DNA of 64,000 bases from Trichobilharzia regenti (Eukaryota; Platyhelminthes; Trematoda; Strigeidida; Schistosomatidae): NCBI GenBank assembly GCA_944472135.2, contig OX235263.1, positions 85,716,721-85,780,720 on the forward strand. The letters run 5' to 3'. This document shows positions 1-11,251 of this stretch, one piece after another. A model generated the notes under the pieces. That model saw only the letters and a list, made by a program, of their open reading frames with translations. It did no database searches and had not been told where the DNA came from. Position 1 is the first letter of the stretch. Every line of letters starts with the position of its first letter. The position numbers and the translations under genes are program-made.

Positions 1-129
1 TGAAATTACAGCAGAAGGTCACACTATTAAAACAAAGTATAAATAAGATGAGAAAATTAACAAAAACAATTAAAAACAGCTTAAAGTATATCAACCACGA
101 TAAAGCAAGATTAGCAATGGTTTTTATTT

Positions 130-690
130 TAAATGAATCAATTTGGTTTCAATTACTTGATCGTAAACTCTTCAGTAATCCATAGTAACCTAAAACTGTC
201 TTGAACTTTAAATGTCTTAAACAATTTGAATGCGTCTATTTGGTGAACGCTGTCTAATAGGTGGTTAGCAATCGCATTGGTAAACACTTTTGCACATTTC
301 AGATGCAAGTTTCTCAGAATATGCTCAGATATGTGTTTTTAGAACCCTCCTTCTGTTCTCCCGATATATGTGATTTGACATTTCCATGTAAACTGGTATA
401 ATGTTGTTGGAAGTGACATGAACGGGGGACTTGTCAAATTTACTTATGACTAGTCTGATAGCCGAATACGTTCAAATGAGAGCAGAATTTATTTTGTGTA
501 TAATCCTTCCAGATTAACGAAGACTGGTTTCTTTTCTACTTTTTCAAATGTTACTTTTACAATTGGTATCCTCTTGATTTTTAGGGTTATCCATTGTCTT
601 GTAAACATTTTTCAGGAATGGCGAGTTCATCATTAAGTCTTTCTTTCGAAGAAAGGTTTTTTAAGTGCGGTAGCTGAAAAGAACTCACGA
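130..690 (-). mobile_element. Penelope-like element, linker and GIY-YIG endonuclease remnant
   Basis: Minus-strand translation in shifting frames gives LYQFTWKCQITYIGRTEGGF followed by SEHIL and a downstream AFKLFKTFKV segment. This is the order found at the C-terminus of Penelope-like reverse transcriptases, where a GIY-YIG nuclease follows the RT. Several frameshifts and stops show it is dead. The RT part is missing. No start codon applies. Confidence 0.6.
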
Positions 691-894
691 AATCGTGATG
701 ACGTCATTTTATCCTAGTGCATATATTTTACCAGATTTGTTCAAGTTTACCAAGGGAAACAATTGCAGAAAAATCACTTCAGGATATACTGTGTCCGTCA
801 AAAGGCACAATAGCAGGCGAAAACAAAACTAACATCATCGGCAAGATTATTATGATTCTCAGGTATTGGTTTTGTAGGGATTTTGTTTGATTAC

Positions 895-1282
895 ATGGAG
901 GATTTTATCATGAGCTGACATCAATTAGAGAACCACTGGAAAACCTCGGAGTACTGGACAGCTTTATCGTCCTCGCTTGAAACTCTTCATCGGTACGCAT
1001 CCACACCATGGGGTTCGAACCCAGGACCTTCTGGTTACAAGTCTAGGAAGCTCGTGGACCATTAGGCCACTGGAACGCGATCCAATGCCAGCCCACGAAT
1101 TCTAACTTCTGCCAATTCACGACATAGCAAGACCATTTCGCAGTGTCTTCGTCGGTGAGTTACTGTCTTATCTTCAAGCTGCTATACCCTACTGGTCATG
1201 GCTTCCCACTAGAACCTCAGGTTAACTGCCTGAATAAGGCCAGTCGCTAGTGAGCATCAGATGAATTTTCAGGTATTGGTTT
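895..1282 (-). mobile_element. Sm-alpha-like SINE with decayed hammerhead
   Basis: On the minus strand it holds a tRNA-like head with B-box (GGTTCGAAC around 1013-1021), a hammerhead-like segment near 955-1005 and the family tail. The ribozyme core is mutated: the first box reads CCGATGA and the GAAA box is GATAAA, so self-cleavage is unlikely. Confidence 0.7.
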
Positions 1283-1293
1283 TGTAGCGATAT

Positions 1294-1975
1294 TTAGGGA
1301 TTATTATTATTCCCTTCGATTCCGAGTTGAGTATATGGCTTCAACAACACATCTACACTTTGTTCTATTTGCTGTTGTTCTCTTCAGCTGGATCCAAGAT
1401 CGTCCATAAACTTTCATCTCCTCCTTTTCCTCATTACACGATCTTCTTCATGTCACATTCAGACAACTTACTTGTCGTTTTCCATTCGGATTCCACTCGA
1501 ACGATGACCAGCATTTAGCGCAATGTCCTTCGATGCCATTCTCAACGCGTGTCCAAACTATCTCCATTATCTTCGGCATATTTATTGAGCACTCCGCTCT
1601 TTGTTGGTGTGTTCTTTCTGGCCACTTGATTTTCAATCTGGAGCCAGAGAAGTCAGTTGTTGACAGAAGTTCACAGTGACTTGTTGGAAATGCTTTACAT
1701 GATGCGCCAATTTTCTGACCCATATTCAACAAGCAACTGACCTCACATTGGTGTTAAAACCTGAATCTTGTTCTTTTTACTGCTGAGTGACGAAGATTTC
1801 CACTGTGATTTCAGAGTGATGAAGGTGTGCCTTTAACTTTCCGATCCTGACTAGGTTTGATATCCATATGCGTAGTGCCACCTGTAGATGAAACGACGCC
1901 TCCTAGCCAGATAAGTGAAGAAAGTGACCTGTTTCAAATTTGTTCCATTGATAGGGATTGTTAGTCATTCTCGAA
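1294..1975 (-). mobile_element. RTE-type non-LTR retrotransposon 3' fragment
   Basis: The minus strand ends in a short ATT-rich tail at 1300-1310. It encodes fragments of the C-terminal region, including EWNPNGKRQV, a motif shared by the other RTE copies here. It is truncated before the RT domain and frameshifted. It resembles the schistosome SR2 group (family assignment by recall). Confidence 0.65.
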
Positions 1976-2007
1976 TATCATAAATATAAGAGTACTACAT
2001 GCACAAT

Positions 2008-3050
2008 ATTATTATATCATTATTTCCTTTAATTCCTAGAGGAACATAGGGCTTCAGCCACGCGTCTCCATTGTGTTCAGTTCTCTGCTAGAATTTTCAC
2101 CTGGCTCCAAGTCTGCCCACATGTTTTCATCTCCTCTTCACACGACCTCCTCCAAGTCACCCTTGCTCTGACGAACAACTCGCCGCTTCCCTTTCAGGCT
2201 CCACTCGAGTGATAGCTTGTCTTGTGGTGTCACTTGATGGTTTCCTCAGAGTATGGCCAATTCATCTCCATTTCTTCCTGCCTATTTGTTTCACAATCGG
2301 TTCCTGGTTGGTTTGCTGCTAGAGATCCCTGTTGCTGATCTTTTCTGGCCGGCCATCTGATCTTGAGTATTGAGCGAAGACAACTGTTGATGAAGGTCTG
2401 TAGTTTGTTTGAGATGCTCTTTATGACGCGCTGGCCAAGTCTCTGATCCGTATAGTAACACTGATTGACTTCACATTGGAGTTGAAGATCCGGACCTTTT
2501 TTTTATACTGAGTGCTGTTGACCTCCACACAGACTTGAGAGTAATGAAACCTTATCTTGCTTTTCCGATCCTTACTTTGATATCCTCGTCAGTTCCGTCC
2601 GCCTGTAGTTGAAACGATGCTTCCCACTTCGGTAGGTAAAGGAGGTTGTTTCTTTCAGGTTCCTCCCATTTTTGCTGATTGTTGTCTGTTGTTGTGGCTG
2701 TTGCTGTTGGTATTGGCCAGGAATCTTCACCACCTCTGTTTCCTCTATGCTTACTTGGGGTCCTGTATTTGATGCTTATTCTGTCGACCTGTTGCTTTTC
2801 ACTTGCATATCTTCCAGTTTGTGGGAAATCAGACGTATATCATCGGCGACGTCCAGATCCTCCAAGTTTTTTGTGTGAGTCCATTTATGCCTGTTTCCTC
2901 GCTGCCTACTGTCTGTCGAATTATCACTTCTACAGTAATCAGGAAAATCATTGGCAATAGTAGGTAACCTTGCCTTACTACCGTCCTCACTTCGAATGAT
3001 TCCGTAAGTTTCCCATTGTGGATTACTTAGCATGAAGCATTGTTGCACAA
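2008..3050 (-). mobile_element. RTE-type non-LTR retrotransposon 3' half with RT remnant
   Basis: A second copy lies directly upstream of the previous one in the same orientation. The minus strand contains NLEDLDVADDIRLISHKL around 2810-2880, which is the catalytic FADD region with F changed to V. Downstream C-terminal segments follow and a degenerate ATT tail near 2008-2025. It is 5'-truncated near 3050. Confidence 0.7.
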
Positions 3051-3055
3051 TATGA

Positions 3056-3480
3056 TAGAGTATAATCCCACATGAGACTTGTGTATTTGATATAACGCAA
3101 AGTGATACGATGCTGTCTAACTGGATGACTGCGTTTCAAGCCTAAATTGTTTACTCATAATCATAATGCCAATATATAATTGCATAACTTCTAAACTTTA
3201 TTTTTATAGTTTTTTTCTATTCCATGTTACTTTTCTAATTTAATTTTCTAAATATCTGCGATAAAGGTTGCCTAACGGACACTGATCTGTAAGTGTTTGG
3301 TTATACTAAAGATAGACCTCAAATAACCGCACTTACTAAATACTTCACCGCTTAATAACCTTATCAGTACTCTACCTAGCGTGTAAGTACTGACTAACGA
3401 AATCAAGGTAGAAAGGCTTGAGATTGGGTAGTGTGTCCTGAGGAGAGATGTATTTTACACAAATGAAATATCATTTTTAA
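3056..3480. other. Unassigned AT-rich spacer
   Basis: No coding, RNA-gene or repeat signal recognised. Confidence 0.4.
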
Positions 3481-3494
3481 TGAATAAGGATGTT

Positions 3495-3700
3495 ATACAA
3501 CTTATTTGATGCCTCAGCTGGGTTGTAAGATAGAAGAGTGGGCTGAATGGTAGCACAACTAGGAAGCGAACAGTCACGTAGGAAATCACAAGATGGCGTG
3601 GTGCCAAAAAAGTGGGTGAATGAGTTAAAACGAAAGTCCAAAGGTTCAGGATACACTACAAGTTCTCCGCCCTTAGAAGGTTGGTGGGATACCGGCAAGC
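3495..3700 (+). repeat. Unclassified interspersed repeat U1, copy 1
   Basis: This segment is similar, in inverted orientation, to 34840-35010. The shared core runs through GTGCCAAAA, TGGGTGAnTGAGTT and the CACTACAAGT region. No protein match is recognised in either copy, so the class is unknown. It may be a piece of a DNA or non-LTR element. Confidence 0.5.
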
Positions 3701-3704
3701 TTCG

Positions 3705-4385
3705 GTACACGAAAGTAGTGAGCTGAGAGTAGGGCTTTGTACAATAACATTGAATGAACAAAGAAGATTGAAGATAGTAATAGAAAACTGTGAAAGGAAA
3801 GAAAAAGGTTAGAGCGACTGAGAGGTACTATGTACGTGGTTAGTGGAGTAAGGCGAAATATAGGAAGAGATGACACTGGTGCCTTTGTGCGATTGCAGGC
3901 TTCTAAGCTGTTGTGTTTTTTTTTCTGTACTCTCTTTTGCATCTCTTTTATTTTTGTTCATTTCTTTTTTTAAATATATTTTTTTGCATATTTTATTCTC
4001 ATTTATCTTTTTTAACTCCGTACTGCTACGGGTTTACGTGTGTGGAGCGCCGATCATATACTCTAAGTAGCGTCTTAGACCAATGCTCCACTCCTCCGCT
4101 TCAAAAACAACTAGTAATCGATACTGAAAACACCAAGTATACCAGCGCAATAGAAGGAACAAGGTAAAAGAAAAAAACAAAAACTCAAAGGTTCAGGTTA
4201 CGCTACTAGTTAGGTTACAAGAATGCGGGAGTTTAGCTGAACCCTATAATGATTGGCCATGATAAGTTAAGTAATTTCTAAGAAAGCTCAGCTAGTAAAA
4301 CACATTCATTTACGTGTAATAACACAATAGGATGGGATACGGCAGAAGTATTGAAAAGATAATATAATTAGGCAGAGAAAGGGAT
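3705..4385. other. Unassigned region, T-rich stretch
   Basis: Contains a T-rich block around 3910-4010 and no recognisable gene. Small ORFs here look like chance. Confidence 0.4.
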
Positions 4386-4387
4386 AA

Positions 4388-4490
4388 GTGAAGGAAGAAA
4401 CCTCTTTCAAATTTCTCCCGGTGATAACGACTGGAGCCTATTGTTGTTGTTGGTTGGTTACCTTCGTTACCTCCGTCTTCTCTGTGTTCA
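4388..4490 (-). mobile_element. RTE fragment, split by SINE dimer (distal part)
   Basis: The minus strand encodes the TEVTKVTNQQQQ-like linker seen downstream of the RT in the other RTE copies. It is separated from its upstream part (5024-5280) by the SINE dimer. The flanks carry a near-perfect 10-bp duplication (4481-4490 and 5024-5033), as expected of a retroposon insertion. Confidence 0.6.
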
Positions 4491-5023
4491 GGATTTCATC
4501 ACGAGCTGACATTAGTTAGAGAACCATTGGAAAACCTGGGAGTACTGGACAGCTGTTTCTTCCTAGTTTGGGACTCTTCAGCAGTACGCGCCCACCGCCA
4601 GGGTTCGAACCCTGAGCCTTCGAGTTACAAGGCGAGCTCGTATACCATTGAACCACTGGGACCCGAACCAATGGCCCATGAATTATATTTTCTGCCAATT
4701 CACGACATAGCGTGAGCCCTAGCCAATGTATTCGGCGAGTATTTGTCCTCACACCGGATCTGCTGCACCCCACTGGTCACGACTACCCACTGGAATCCCA
4801 GGTAACTACCTACCTGAATATGGCCAGTCGCCAGTGAGCATCTCATTGATATTCAAGTGTTGGTTTGTAGTGATTTGATTGGTTACAGGATTTCACCATG
4901 AGCTGACATTAGTTAGAGGACCGTTGGAAATCCTGAGAGTACTAGACAGCTGTTTCGTCCTAGTTTGCGACTCTTCATCAGTACGCATCCGCCGGGATTC
5001 GAACCCAGGACCTTCTCTGTTTT
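4491..5023 (-). mobile_element. Tandem dimer of Sm-alpha-like SINE/hammerhead units
   Basis: On the minus strand two units follow head-to-tail: a 5'-truncated one (about 5023-4885) then a fuller one (4885-4491) with A box, B box and hammerhead. The distance between the two hammerheads is about 395 bp. The downstream hammerhead (near 4549-4598) has CTGCTGA in place of CTGATGA. The dimer sits inside an RTE copy and is flanked by a 10-bp target duplication with one mismatch. Confidence 0.7.
4939..4984 (-). ncRNA. Hammerhead ribozyme with intact core (SINE-encoded)
   Basis: The minus strand has, in order, CTGATGA, helix II arms AGTC and GGAC around a short loop, GAAA, a CAG/CTG stem III and the GTC cleavage site. 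This is the Sm-alpha-type hammerhead arrangement known from schistosomes. It is the only SINE copy in the window in which I see all core boxes unmutated. The short stem III suggests activity as a dimer, as for the known family. Confidence 0.7.
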
Positions 5024-5280
5024 CCTCCTGAAGTTTTGTCTTTCCTGCTTCTTCTGTCAACTTGTTGGTTTTCTCCTGTTAGTTTTCGAGTTTGTGTGAC
5101 ATGAGATATAAATCATCTGCGAAGTTCAGATCATTATCGTTGGTTCAGCATATCCCCGTCTTCTTACTCTCCACAGTTTTCAGTAAAATCCAGTCCACCA
5201 GAATTATAAATATCATAGGTGATAGTAAGTAGCCCTGTTTTTACCTCTGTTATCACTGTTTTCACGCCCAGTTTACTGGT
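5024..5280 (-). mobile_element. RTE fragment, split by SINE dimer (proximal part)
   Basis: The minus strand shows the LYLMSHKLENxQ-like segment and IVVDW-like residues of the RT C-terminal part in broken frames. It continues into 4388-4490 after the SINE insertion. The right arm carries the same element at 21990-22205. Confidence 0.6.
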
Positions 5281-5282
5281 TC

Positions 5283-5400
5283 GCCAATTTTCTAGCCGGT
5301 CCTAAGCCCGGAAAAGAGGAAACGTTGAGTTTGGGGCTAGCCACCCTACCCAGAAAAATAAATCCAATTACTGCAGAAACCCCAAAACACAACAAAAATA
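5283..5400 (+). mobile_element. SINE family 3 tail fragment
   Basis: Shares GGCTAGCnACCC and the GnAGAAACTTCAAG-like tail with the copies at 26812-27040 and 30204-30440. The tRNA-like head is absent. A mirrored copy lies at 21830-21945. Confidence 0.5.
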
Positions 5401-5953
5401 CAAAATCTGCAAGACAAACTGCAACTGGCCAACGTTGAAGTCTTCTCATCCACGAACACAGGCTCACTGTCAAAAGACATGATGATATCCATAGCCTCAT
5501 ATCAGTGCATTCTGACAACTATGGTTACCAACTCAACCGGGGAAATGTGCATATCTTGGAAAGAAGACACACCATAAAGAATTCCTAGAAGTCTGATTGA
5601 TGCTCAGACAAATCTATAATCGACAGACATATCAACCTAGATTAAACTGACCAACTAATAAAGAATAAGTCATATGACAAAAGAAGTGTCACATGCCAAG
5701 TTAATTAATGCTCATTAAGAATTAATCACAACCTAGGTCATTCGGAGAAACAGATTTATCACAAATTAGAGATTTAAATAAATTCACTTCATATTAAAAT
5801 CATCTCTGAAGATATTGTCTGGACAGATAATTCAAGATTCTCAAAGAAACTGTTCAACATTGAGAACATAACTACATCAGTATGAGGGTAAATAGGTAGT
5901 TATATTATTTTCCTTCATAAAACAAACGTAGAGCTTAAAGTTCACTTTTTTGT
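5401..5953. other. Unassigned sequence of the outer left arm
   Basis: It is present in both arms (mirrored at 21267-21829) but shows no coding or repeat signature I recognise. Confidence 0.5.
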
Positions 5954-7232
5954 TTAATAATAATAATAATAATTTGCTTTATTCCAAAACAGTACTTGTG
6001 ATACAGAATGGAATTCTCAGTATTTTACTACAGTATTGCATCCAGTTTGTACATTAACAATAAATAAAATTCTACATAGATTATGGGTAGTCTCAGTTAG
6101 TTTTGACAACAACATATTAGCATATTGGTAACAAAGCCAAGTATGAACAGAATGTTCGAAGGTGTTAGAAAAGTAGGTACTAGCATATTTACTGGCGTAA
6201 GCGGTAACAAAAGGTCGAGACATACAGAGTGTGAAAGGACGAAGAAGAATGTTTTAAATAGAATTTGTAAGGAAGAGAGGAACAAAGCAGCACATAACAA
6301 AAAAAGGCAAAGAAAAAAAGAGAAAAGGAAAAGAAAAAAAGAAAACGTTGTACCTTTAAATGATATGAGTTGGAAAGACGATATCCAATTGTTCTACTGA
6401 CTATTTAATAAGTTGTAGGTATCACGCCTAATACTTCATTTATCGCACAGAACACGAGCTGAGTAGGGTATGGTTGAGTTTTTTTACTTGCTAGTGCGAG
6501 CATATAGTTTTCTATATAGGCTTCTGGTTCTGACTGATGAGATACAAGGGGAGAGTTGTGAATGAAGAGGGTGTTGTGAGTTAAATAGAATGGATTTAGC
6601 CCATTTTTCACATGAGTCCATGTGGCTGTCCATCAGAATATTAACAAGCTGGTTAAGTGGCACGTAGCTTACCCTGCTGACAACCTTTAACACCCTACGT
6701 AATAAGATATTGTCCTTCTTCAGTAGCCCTGGAAAAACTAAGGCGGAACAACAGAGAATATTATGCAGGATGCAAGAGTTAACGAATCGTAACAGTAAGG
6801 GTTGGGTTATTCCAGAATATCTTAACTTCTTGATGTAGAAAGTAAGACGGAATATTTTCTTAGAAATCATCAAGGTATGAGATGACCAGGAAAGATCAGC
6901 AGATAGAATGACGCCAAGATATTTAGTTCCCGACTTGGTTTCTATTTCAATTCCATCTATGTTGCACACCTCGTGAGTGCTAACCAGTTTGTTTAGGTCA
7001 GATTTGTCCCTAAAGGTGAAATTAACTGTTTGGCATTCGGAGGGGTCTAAGGTTAGACTGTTTTCCTTGTACCACTGGCTGATTTCTGATAAGAAGCCAT
7101 TTAGTTTAGAGCAGTCACTTTGACATTTGACAAGCAAAGATACAGTCAGGTCGTCAGCATATTTGACAAAATTATTGTCATTTGAAGATGGTAGGTCGTG
7201 TAGAAAGAAAGAAAAGAGAGAACTTGGTCTCT
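5954..7232 (-). mobile_element. CR1/jockey-like non-LTR retrotransposon, 3' end
   Basis: On the minus strand an RT C-terminal ORF (6484-7232) is followed by a purine-rich 3' untranslated part and ends in (TTA)n at 5954-5974. It is 5'-truncated at about 7232, where the RT ORF meets a stop. At about 7258 an oppositely oriented RTE-b fragment begins. The right-arm copy is at 20000-21266. Confidence 0.7.
6484..7232 (-). pseudogene. Reverse transcriptase C-terminal fragment, open over ~249 codons
   Basis: Reading from 7232, the frame begins RPSSLFSFFLHDLPSS and reaches the catalytic box FVKYADDLTVS, then GTKYLGVILSADLSWSSH, a segment typical of the RT thumb in CR1/jockey-type elements. The protein then runs to RKLYARTSK and a stop. 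The palm N-terminal motifs and endonuclease are lost by 5' truncation. The frame is uninterrupted here, whereas the right-arm copy is frameshifted, so the left copy is better preserved. It is not expected to be functional. Confidence 0.75.
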
Positions 7233-7389
7233 ATTTCAGTGCGTACCAATGGAATTGACCCTCATAGACTTTAGCGATTTTATTAATAGACTTCTTAATT
7301 GGAAACAGTCTTGTGGACTTAGAGTATACAGATGTTATCGTCTTCTGAACACCATGAGCACAAATGTTTTTTTTTTGCATGTGACTCGC

Positions 7390-8228
7390 TGAATGGCTGG
7401 ATTACACCAACTTGTAGCATAAAGACATGGAGTGAAGTGGTAAACGATTTCACTTATTTAGGGAGTCAAATCAATCCCAACAGAATGATCACTGACAAAA
7501 TCTTGGCAAGGATATAGAAGACTGGTGTAAAATTTGTCAACTTACATCATTTTTAGCGTAGAAGGGATATCCGATTATTGATCAAAGGACGTGTGTTCTT
7601 TGCGTTAGTTCACTCTGTCCTCCCCCATAGCTAGCAGCCACGGCCAGTGAAATTGGAAAATACGAAAAGGCTAGTTGTCTTTAACCACAGATGTTTGAGT
7701 TTTATCTCCTGTGCCAAGTCGTACTACATGGTAAGTATTATTCAGGTTGGGCGTGGAGTGTTAGGTAAGGAGTAAAAGTCAGCTGATGAAACTATGAAAG
7801 TACTTCGATTAGGATGATGCCTGAGATATGTTTTATGCGTGCCAAGCCACCGTGTTCCTCGATGAACAATGTCAGCTGACATAAGATTAAGTTGAAAAGG
7901 GTCACTTGTAGCCAAATCAACACCACTCATTAATACACGATATATTTAACGGTTGATTTAAGTCATGTAGGGAGATGCAGACTACCTGGTTGGAGTGCTG
8001 GGAATGCTAAGAACCAATGGCCTGAGACTATTGGTGGTATGGCTGAAAACCAATCCCAGTGGCACAGATACATCCACTTTTTTGTGATTTCACACCCACA
8101 ATAAACCACCGCGTTTTTTCGTTTTGCTATTCTTGAGTATCTTTTTCTCTATATTTTGTCTACCATTGTGTAGTGCATAAAAAGTGTCAAATTTAAGTGT
8201 TTCACTTTTGTACAAAGTTCTGTGTTGA
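7390..8228 (+). mobile_element. RTE-b non-LTR retrotransposon 3' end (SR/Perere-like)
   Basis: The plus strand encodes FTYLGSQINPN, then RRRDIRLLIKGRVFFALVHS, MSADI and, near 7965-8080, GVLGMLRTNG followed by GTDTST in broken frames. The same order appears at 57640-58395. The 3' untranslated end (ACAAAGTTCTGTGTTGAA at 8211-8228) is shared with that copy and is followed by a GTCA tetranucleotide tail. Stops and frameshifts make it a pseudogene. Confidence 0.65.
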
Positions 8229-8330
8229 ATCCCAGTCAGTCAGTCAGTCTGTCAGTCAGGCAGTCAGTAAGTCAGTTAGTTACTTACTTACTTAGCTAGC
8301 TAAGTTAGTTAATTAGTTAGTTAGCAGTAG
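8229..8330 (+). repeat. (GTCA/GTTA)n retrotransposon tail
   Basis: About 100 bp of imperfect GTCA then GTTA tetranucleotide repeats directly follow the RTE-b 3' end. In the right arm the matching tail has become a 2.45 kb array. Confidence 0.85.
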
Positions 8331-9058
8331 CTGAACCCCAACCAGAATATCTTATTACTATTCATTGTAGAAATCGATGGTGAGACTAGCGGTAATACGG
8401 CTTGATCGGTTTATTTTTTATATAATGTCGATATTTATGAAAATATTGTATTGAAATATTTTGATATTTGTGATTCTGTAAATGTGAACGTGTTAAGATA
8501 AATACTGTAGACATTGATTAAAGTCTACATTGAATGAACAAAGTAATCGACGCTCATACTTTGGTAAGGAGATAAACTTATTCATCTAGTTATAGAGTTT
8601 GACCTTTAATCTGCTATGCCATAGTTGTGGTAATAATGACTCAGATATTTTCAAATTAACGATGACTAAAATAAGTCTAGTAGCTACTGTTATTCATCTT
8701 GCTATTACAATTAACAGTGTGAACAAAAGTAGTAGTAATGTGAGTCATAGTGCGGCGGGGGTATCAAAGCCAGAATAGATAATGCAGGATGGGTGTACAT
8801 GGTTGTGAAATCAATGCTGAAATCTACAGCATGCACTATGAGGAAAAAAGATCTAAATTTTAACGGTAATCTCATGTTACTGCTTGCATTATGTCGTTCA
8901 CAGATTTGGCTAATGCATCATCAAAGACAGTTCCAAAAGACTACTGAACAGTTTCATTAGCATTTGTCCTCTTTGCCCAGTAGTGAAAATCAAATGACAG
9001 GCTGGAAATGATACGCGACAAAGCAGTTTGAAAGCTTATTACGAAAAACGTATCAATA
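8331..9058. other. Left-arm-only sequence without recognised features
   Basis: AT-rich and absent from the right arm. It shows no gene or repeat that I can name. Confidence 0.4.
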
Positions 9059-9059
9059 T

Positions 9060-10085
9060 GTATTGTTATTATTTCCTTCGGTTCCGAGCGGATGGTACAT
9101 AGACCTTCAACAACATATCTCCATTTTCTTCTATTTTCTACCGTCCTCTTCAGCTGCCTATCTTGAAGGTTGACCAAACTCTCTCATCTCCTCCTCCCAA
9201 AAACACGATGTCCTTCATGTCACCCTCGCACTGATGACCCACTCGTCACTTCCCACTGGGATTTCACTCGAGCGATGGCCTGGACTAAGTGCGATATCAT
9301 TCGATGGCCTCCTCAACGTATGCCTGATCCATCTCCATTTTCCCCTATATCTTTTTTAAGCAGTCGGTTCTTGCGTGTTGGTTTGATCCCAGTCAGAGTT
9401 TCTTGCTGCTAACTCTTTCTAGCCAGCTAGCTATTCGATCTTCAGTATGGAGCCAGTGAATAAGACATCTGTTGATAAATGTCTGCAGTGGCTCGTCGGA
9501 AATCCTTTTCGTGACATGCAGTACAAGTTTCCGACTAGTATAGAATAACTGACTGACTGAGTGACTTCACATTTGTGTTGAACAGAATCCGAATCTTCCT
9601 TTTTATGCTGTCTGAGTGAGTGAAGCAGAAGACTTCCAAACTGTTTTGACGTTGGTTGATGAAAGTGTATCCTGCCTTTCTGATTCTGACTTTGATATAT
9701 TCGTCCGTTTCGCCTGTAGTTGAAACGATGCTTCCTAGATAACTGGAGGAAGTGAACACTCTTTCAAATTTCTTCTGTTGATATTGATTGGCGCTGATTG
9801 CTTTTGTTGTTGTTTTTGTTGGTTGGTTGGTTGGTTATCGTCGTCACCTCCGTTTTTTCTATGTCCATCTGGAGTCCTGTCTTCGTTACTTCTTCAACTA
9901 GTTTGTTAGTTTTCAAGTTTGAGTGATATTAGACATATATCATCTGCGAAATCCACATCTTCTAGAATCTTCTAATGGGGTCAATGTATTCGTGTCTTCT
10001 TACCCCCGTACATAGTATGACACATAATCCAGTCCACCACAATGAAAAATACCAGCAAATATTCAGGAGAAAATGAAGATGGACT
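9060..10085 (-). mobile_element. RTE-type retrotransposon 3' half, left-arm-only
   Basis: The minus strand encodes FFIVVDWIMCHT near 10010-10060 and SSSYLGSIVSTTGETDEYIK near 9695-9755, followed by the C-terminal region. It ends in an ATT stretch near 9062. A 5-10 bp gap pattern and stops mark it as dead. Its distal third is nearly identical to 11460-11770. Confidence 0.7.
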
Positions 10086-10329
10086 AAACTTAACCTGAGG
10101 GGGACACGCAAGGTGCTCGAGTGAAAGCATAATCGGAAGTGACGTTGAAGAGATTATGTGCAGAGGAAATGAAATTTTGTAGGCAATCATAGAGTCAGAT
10201 GGAACTGATGACAAAGAAAAGAGTACAATGGAGTACTGCTAAGGCCTTATGAATAATAAAAAATAGTAATAATAATAGCAGCATAGAACTTAGGTGTATA
10301 ATCAGAAAACCAAAGAATTAGTGTTGTGT

Positions 10330-10600
10330 TTTGGTTAAATCATAGTATGGCGTGTGTTAACGATAAAACGTATCAGTGGTATATAAAGAGACGTTTATAG
10401 GCACAAAAATATCAAATAGCATGGAGATAGATTTGATGTCATCGAAGTCAAATGATACAGAGTTGTGGAGAGACATGGGAGCAGTATAAGGAACACAAAT
10501 AAACACAATATGAAGGAAGGACAGAAGTATCACACGCGCAAATGGTGCTCTGAAGATAAGGTGTACATCATTTGGCTACATAGAGATACCAATTTCCAAA
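10330..10600 (+). repeat. Unclassified interspersed repeat U2, copy 1
   Basis: Shared with 29405-29690 in the same orientation (AAAGAGACnnTTAT, GCACAAAA, ATCAAATA, and a distal AACACAATA block). No protein signature was recognised. Confidence 0.5.
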
Positions 10601-10989
10601 TAAACGCTCCTTTATTCAAGTCTCTCAACCTCTGCCATTACAGTAGTATCACACTACTAATCAACTAATTTAATGCGAGCATTGACACAACTCATTTCGT
10701 GTTAAACACTTGACACTACTCATCTTATTTAATTTTTTTTTCTTTTAGAGAAGACCAGTCATTATCATATGATTCACATCATCTTTTTATGTATAATGCA
10801 CGCGTTATTCACAATTTATTTGACACTCTTAATACTCACACTTAGGGTAATCGTTACAGTCACATATGTGTAATTGTTGTAATAATTATCACAGGACATG
10901 TAATTTTGCTTTTAAATCAATAAAGATTTTTAAAGTATAAGATATCATCTGGTGTATCTCGATGATGGTTCAACTGCAGAGTGTTCATC

Positions 10990-11165
10990 AACCACGTAAG
11001 TGTTCTGGGGCTCGATTCTAAGCCGCTTAACCAGTAGTAAGCCTGGTAAAGAGAGTGAGAGTTTGTCGTGAGGCTAACGACTTCACACTGTAAAGAAAAA
11101 TCAACACAAGTGAAACTTCAAAGCTCATGCTTGAAGCCTCGGGTCTCATTCGGAAGGCAAATGAA
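10990..11165 (+). mobile_element. SINE family 3 fragment
   Basis: Has the GGGGCTCGATTC B-box remnant, the GTnGTGAGGCTAACGACTnC central block and the GCTTGAAGCC tail shared with other family-3 copies. It is diverged. Confidence 0.5.
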
Positions 11166-11251
11166 TTAGAAGAAACTATTTTGAGTGAATGTCAAACTAA
11201 GTGGAACTAGAACAAAGTAACAAGGGGAGATAAAGCAGTTTAGAATGTTCT

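Larger units (their letters stand above)
4809..8330. repeat. Giant inverted duplication, left outer segment
   Basis: It matches 18965-22416 on the opposite strand. Paired positions sum to about 27220-27228. It contains, from the outside, SINE dimer part, RTE fragment, CR1-like RT and RTE-b 3' end with a short tetranucleotide tail. Arms differ by point changes and small indels, by eye a few per cent and locally about 7% (6600-6800). Confidence 0.9.
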
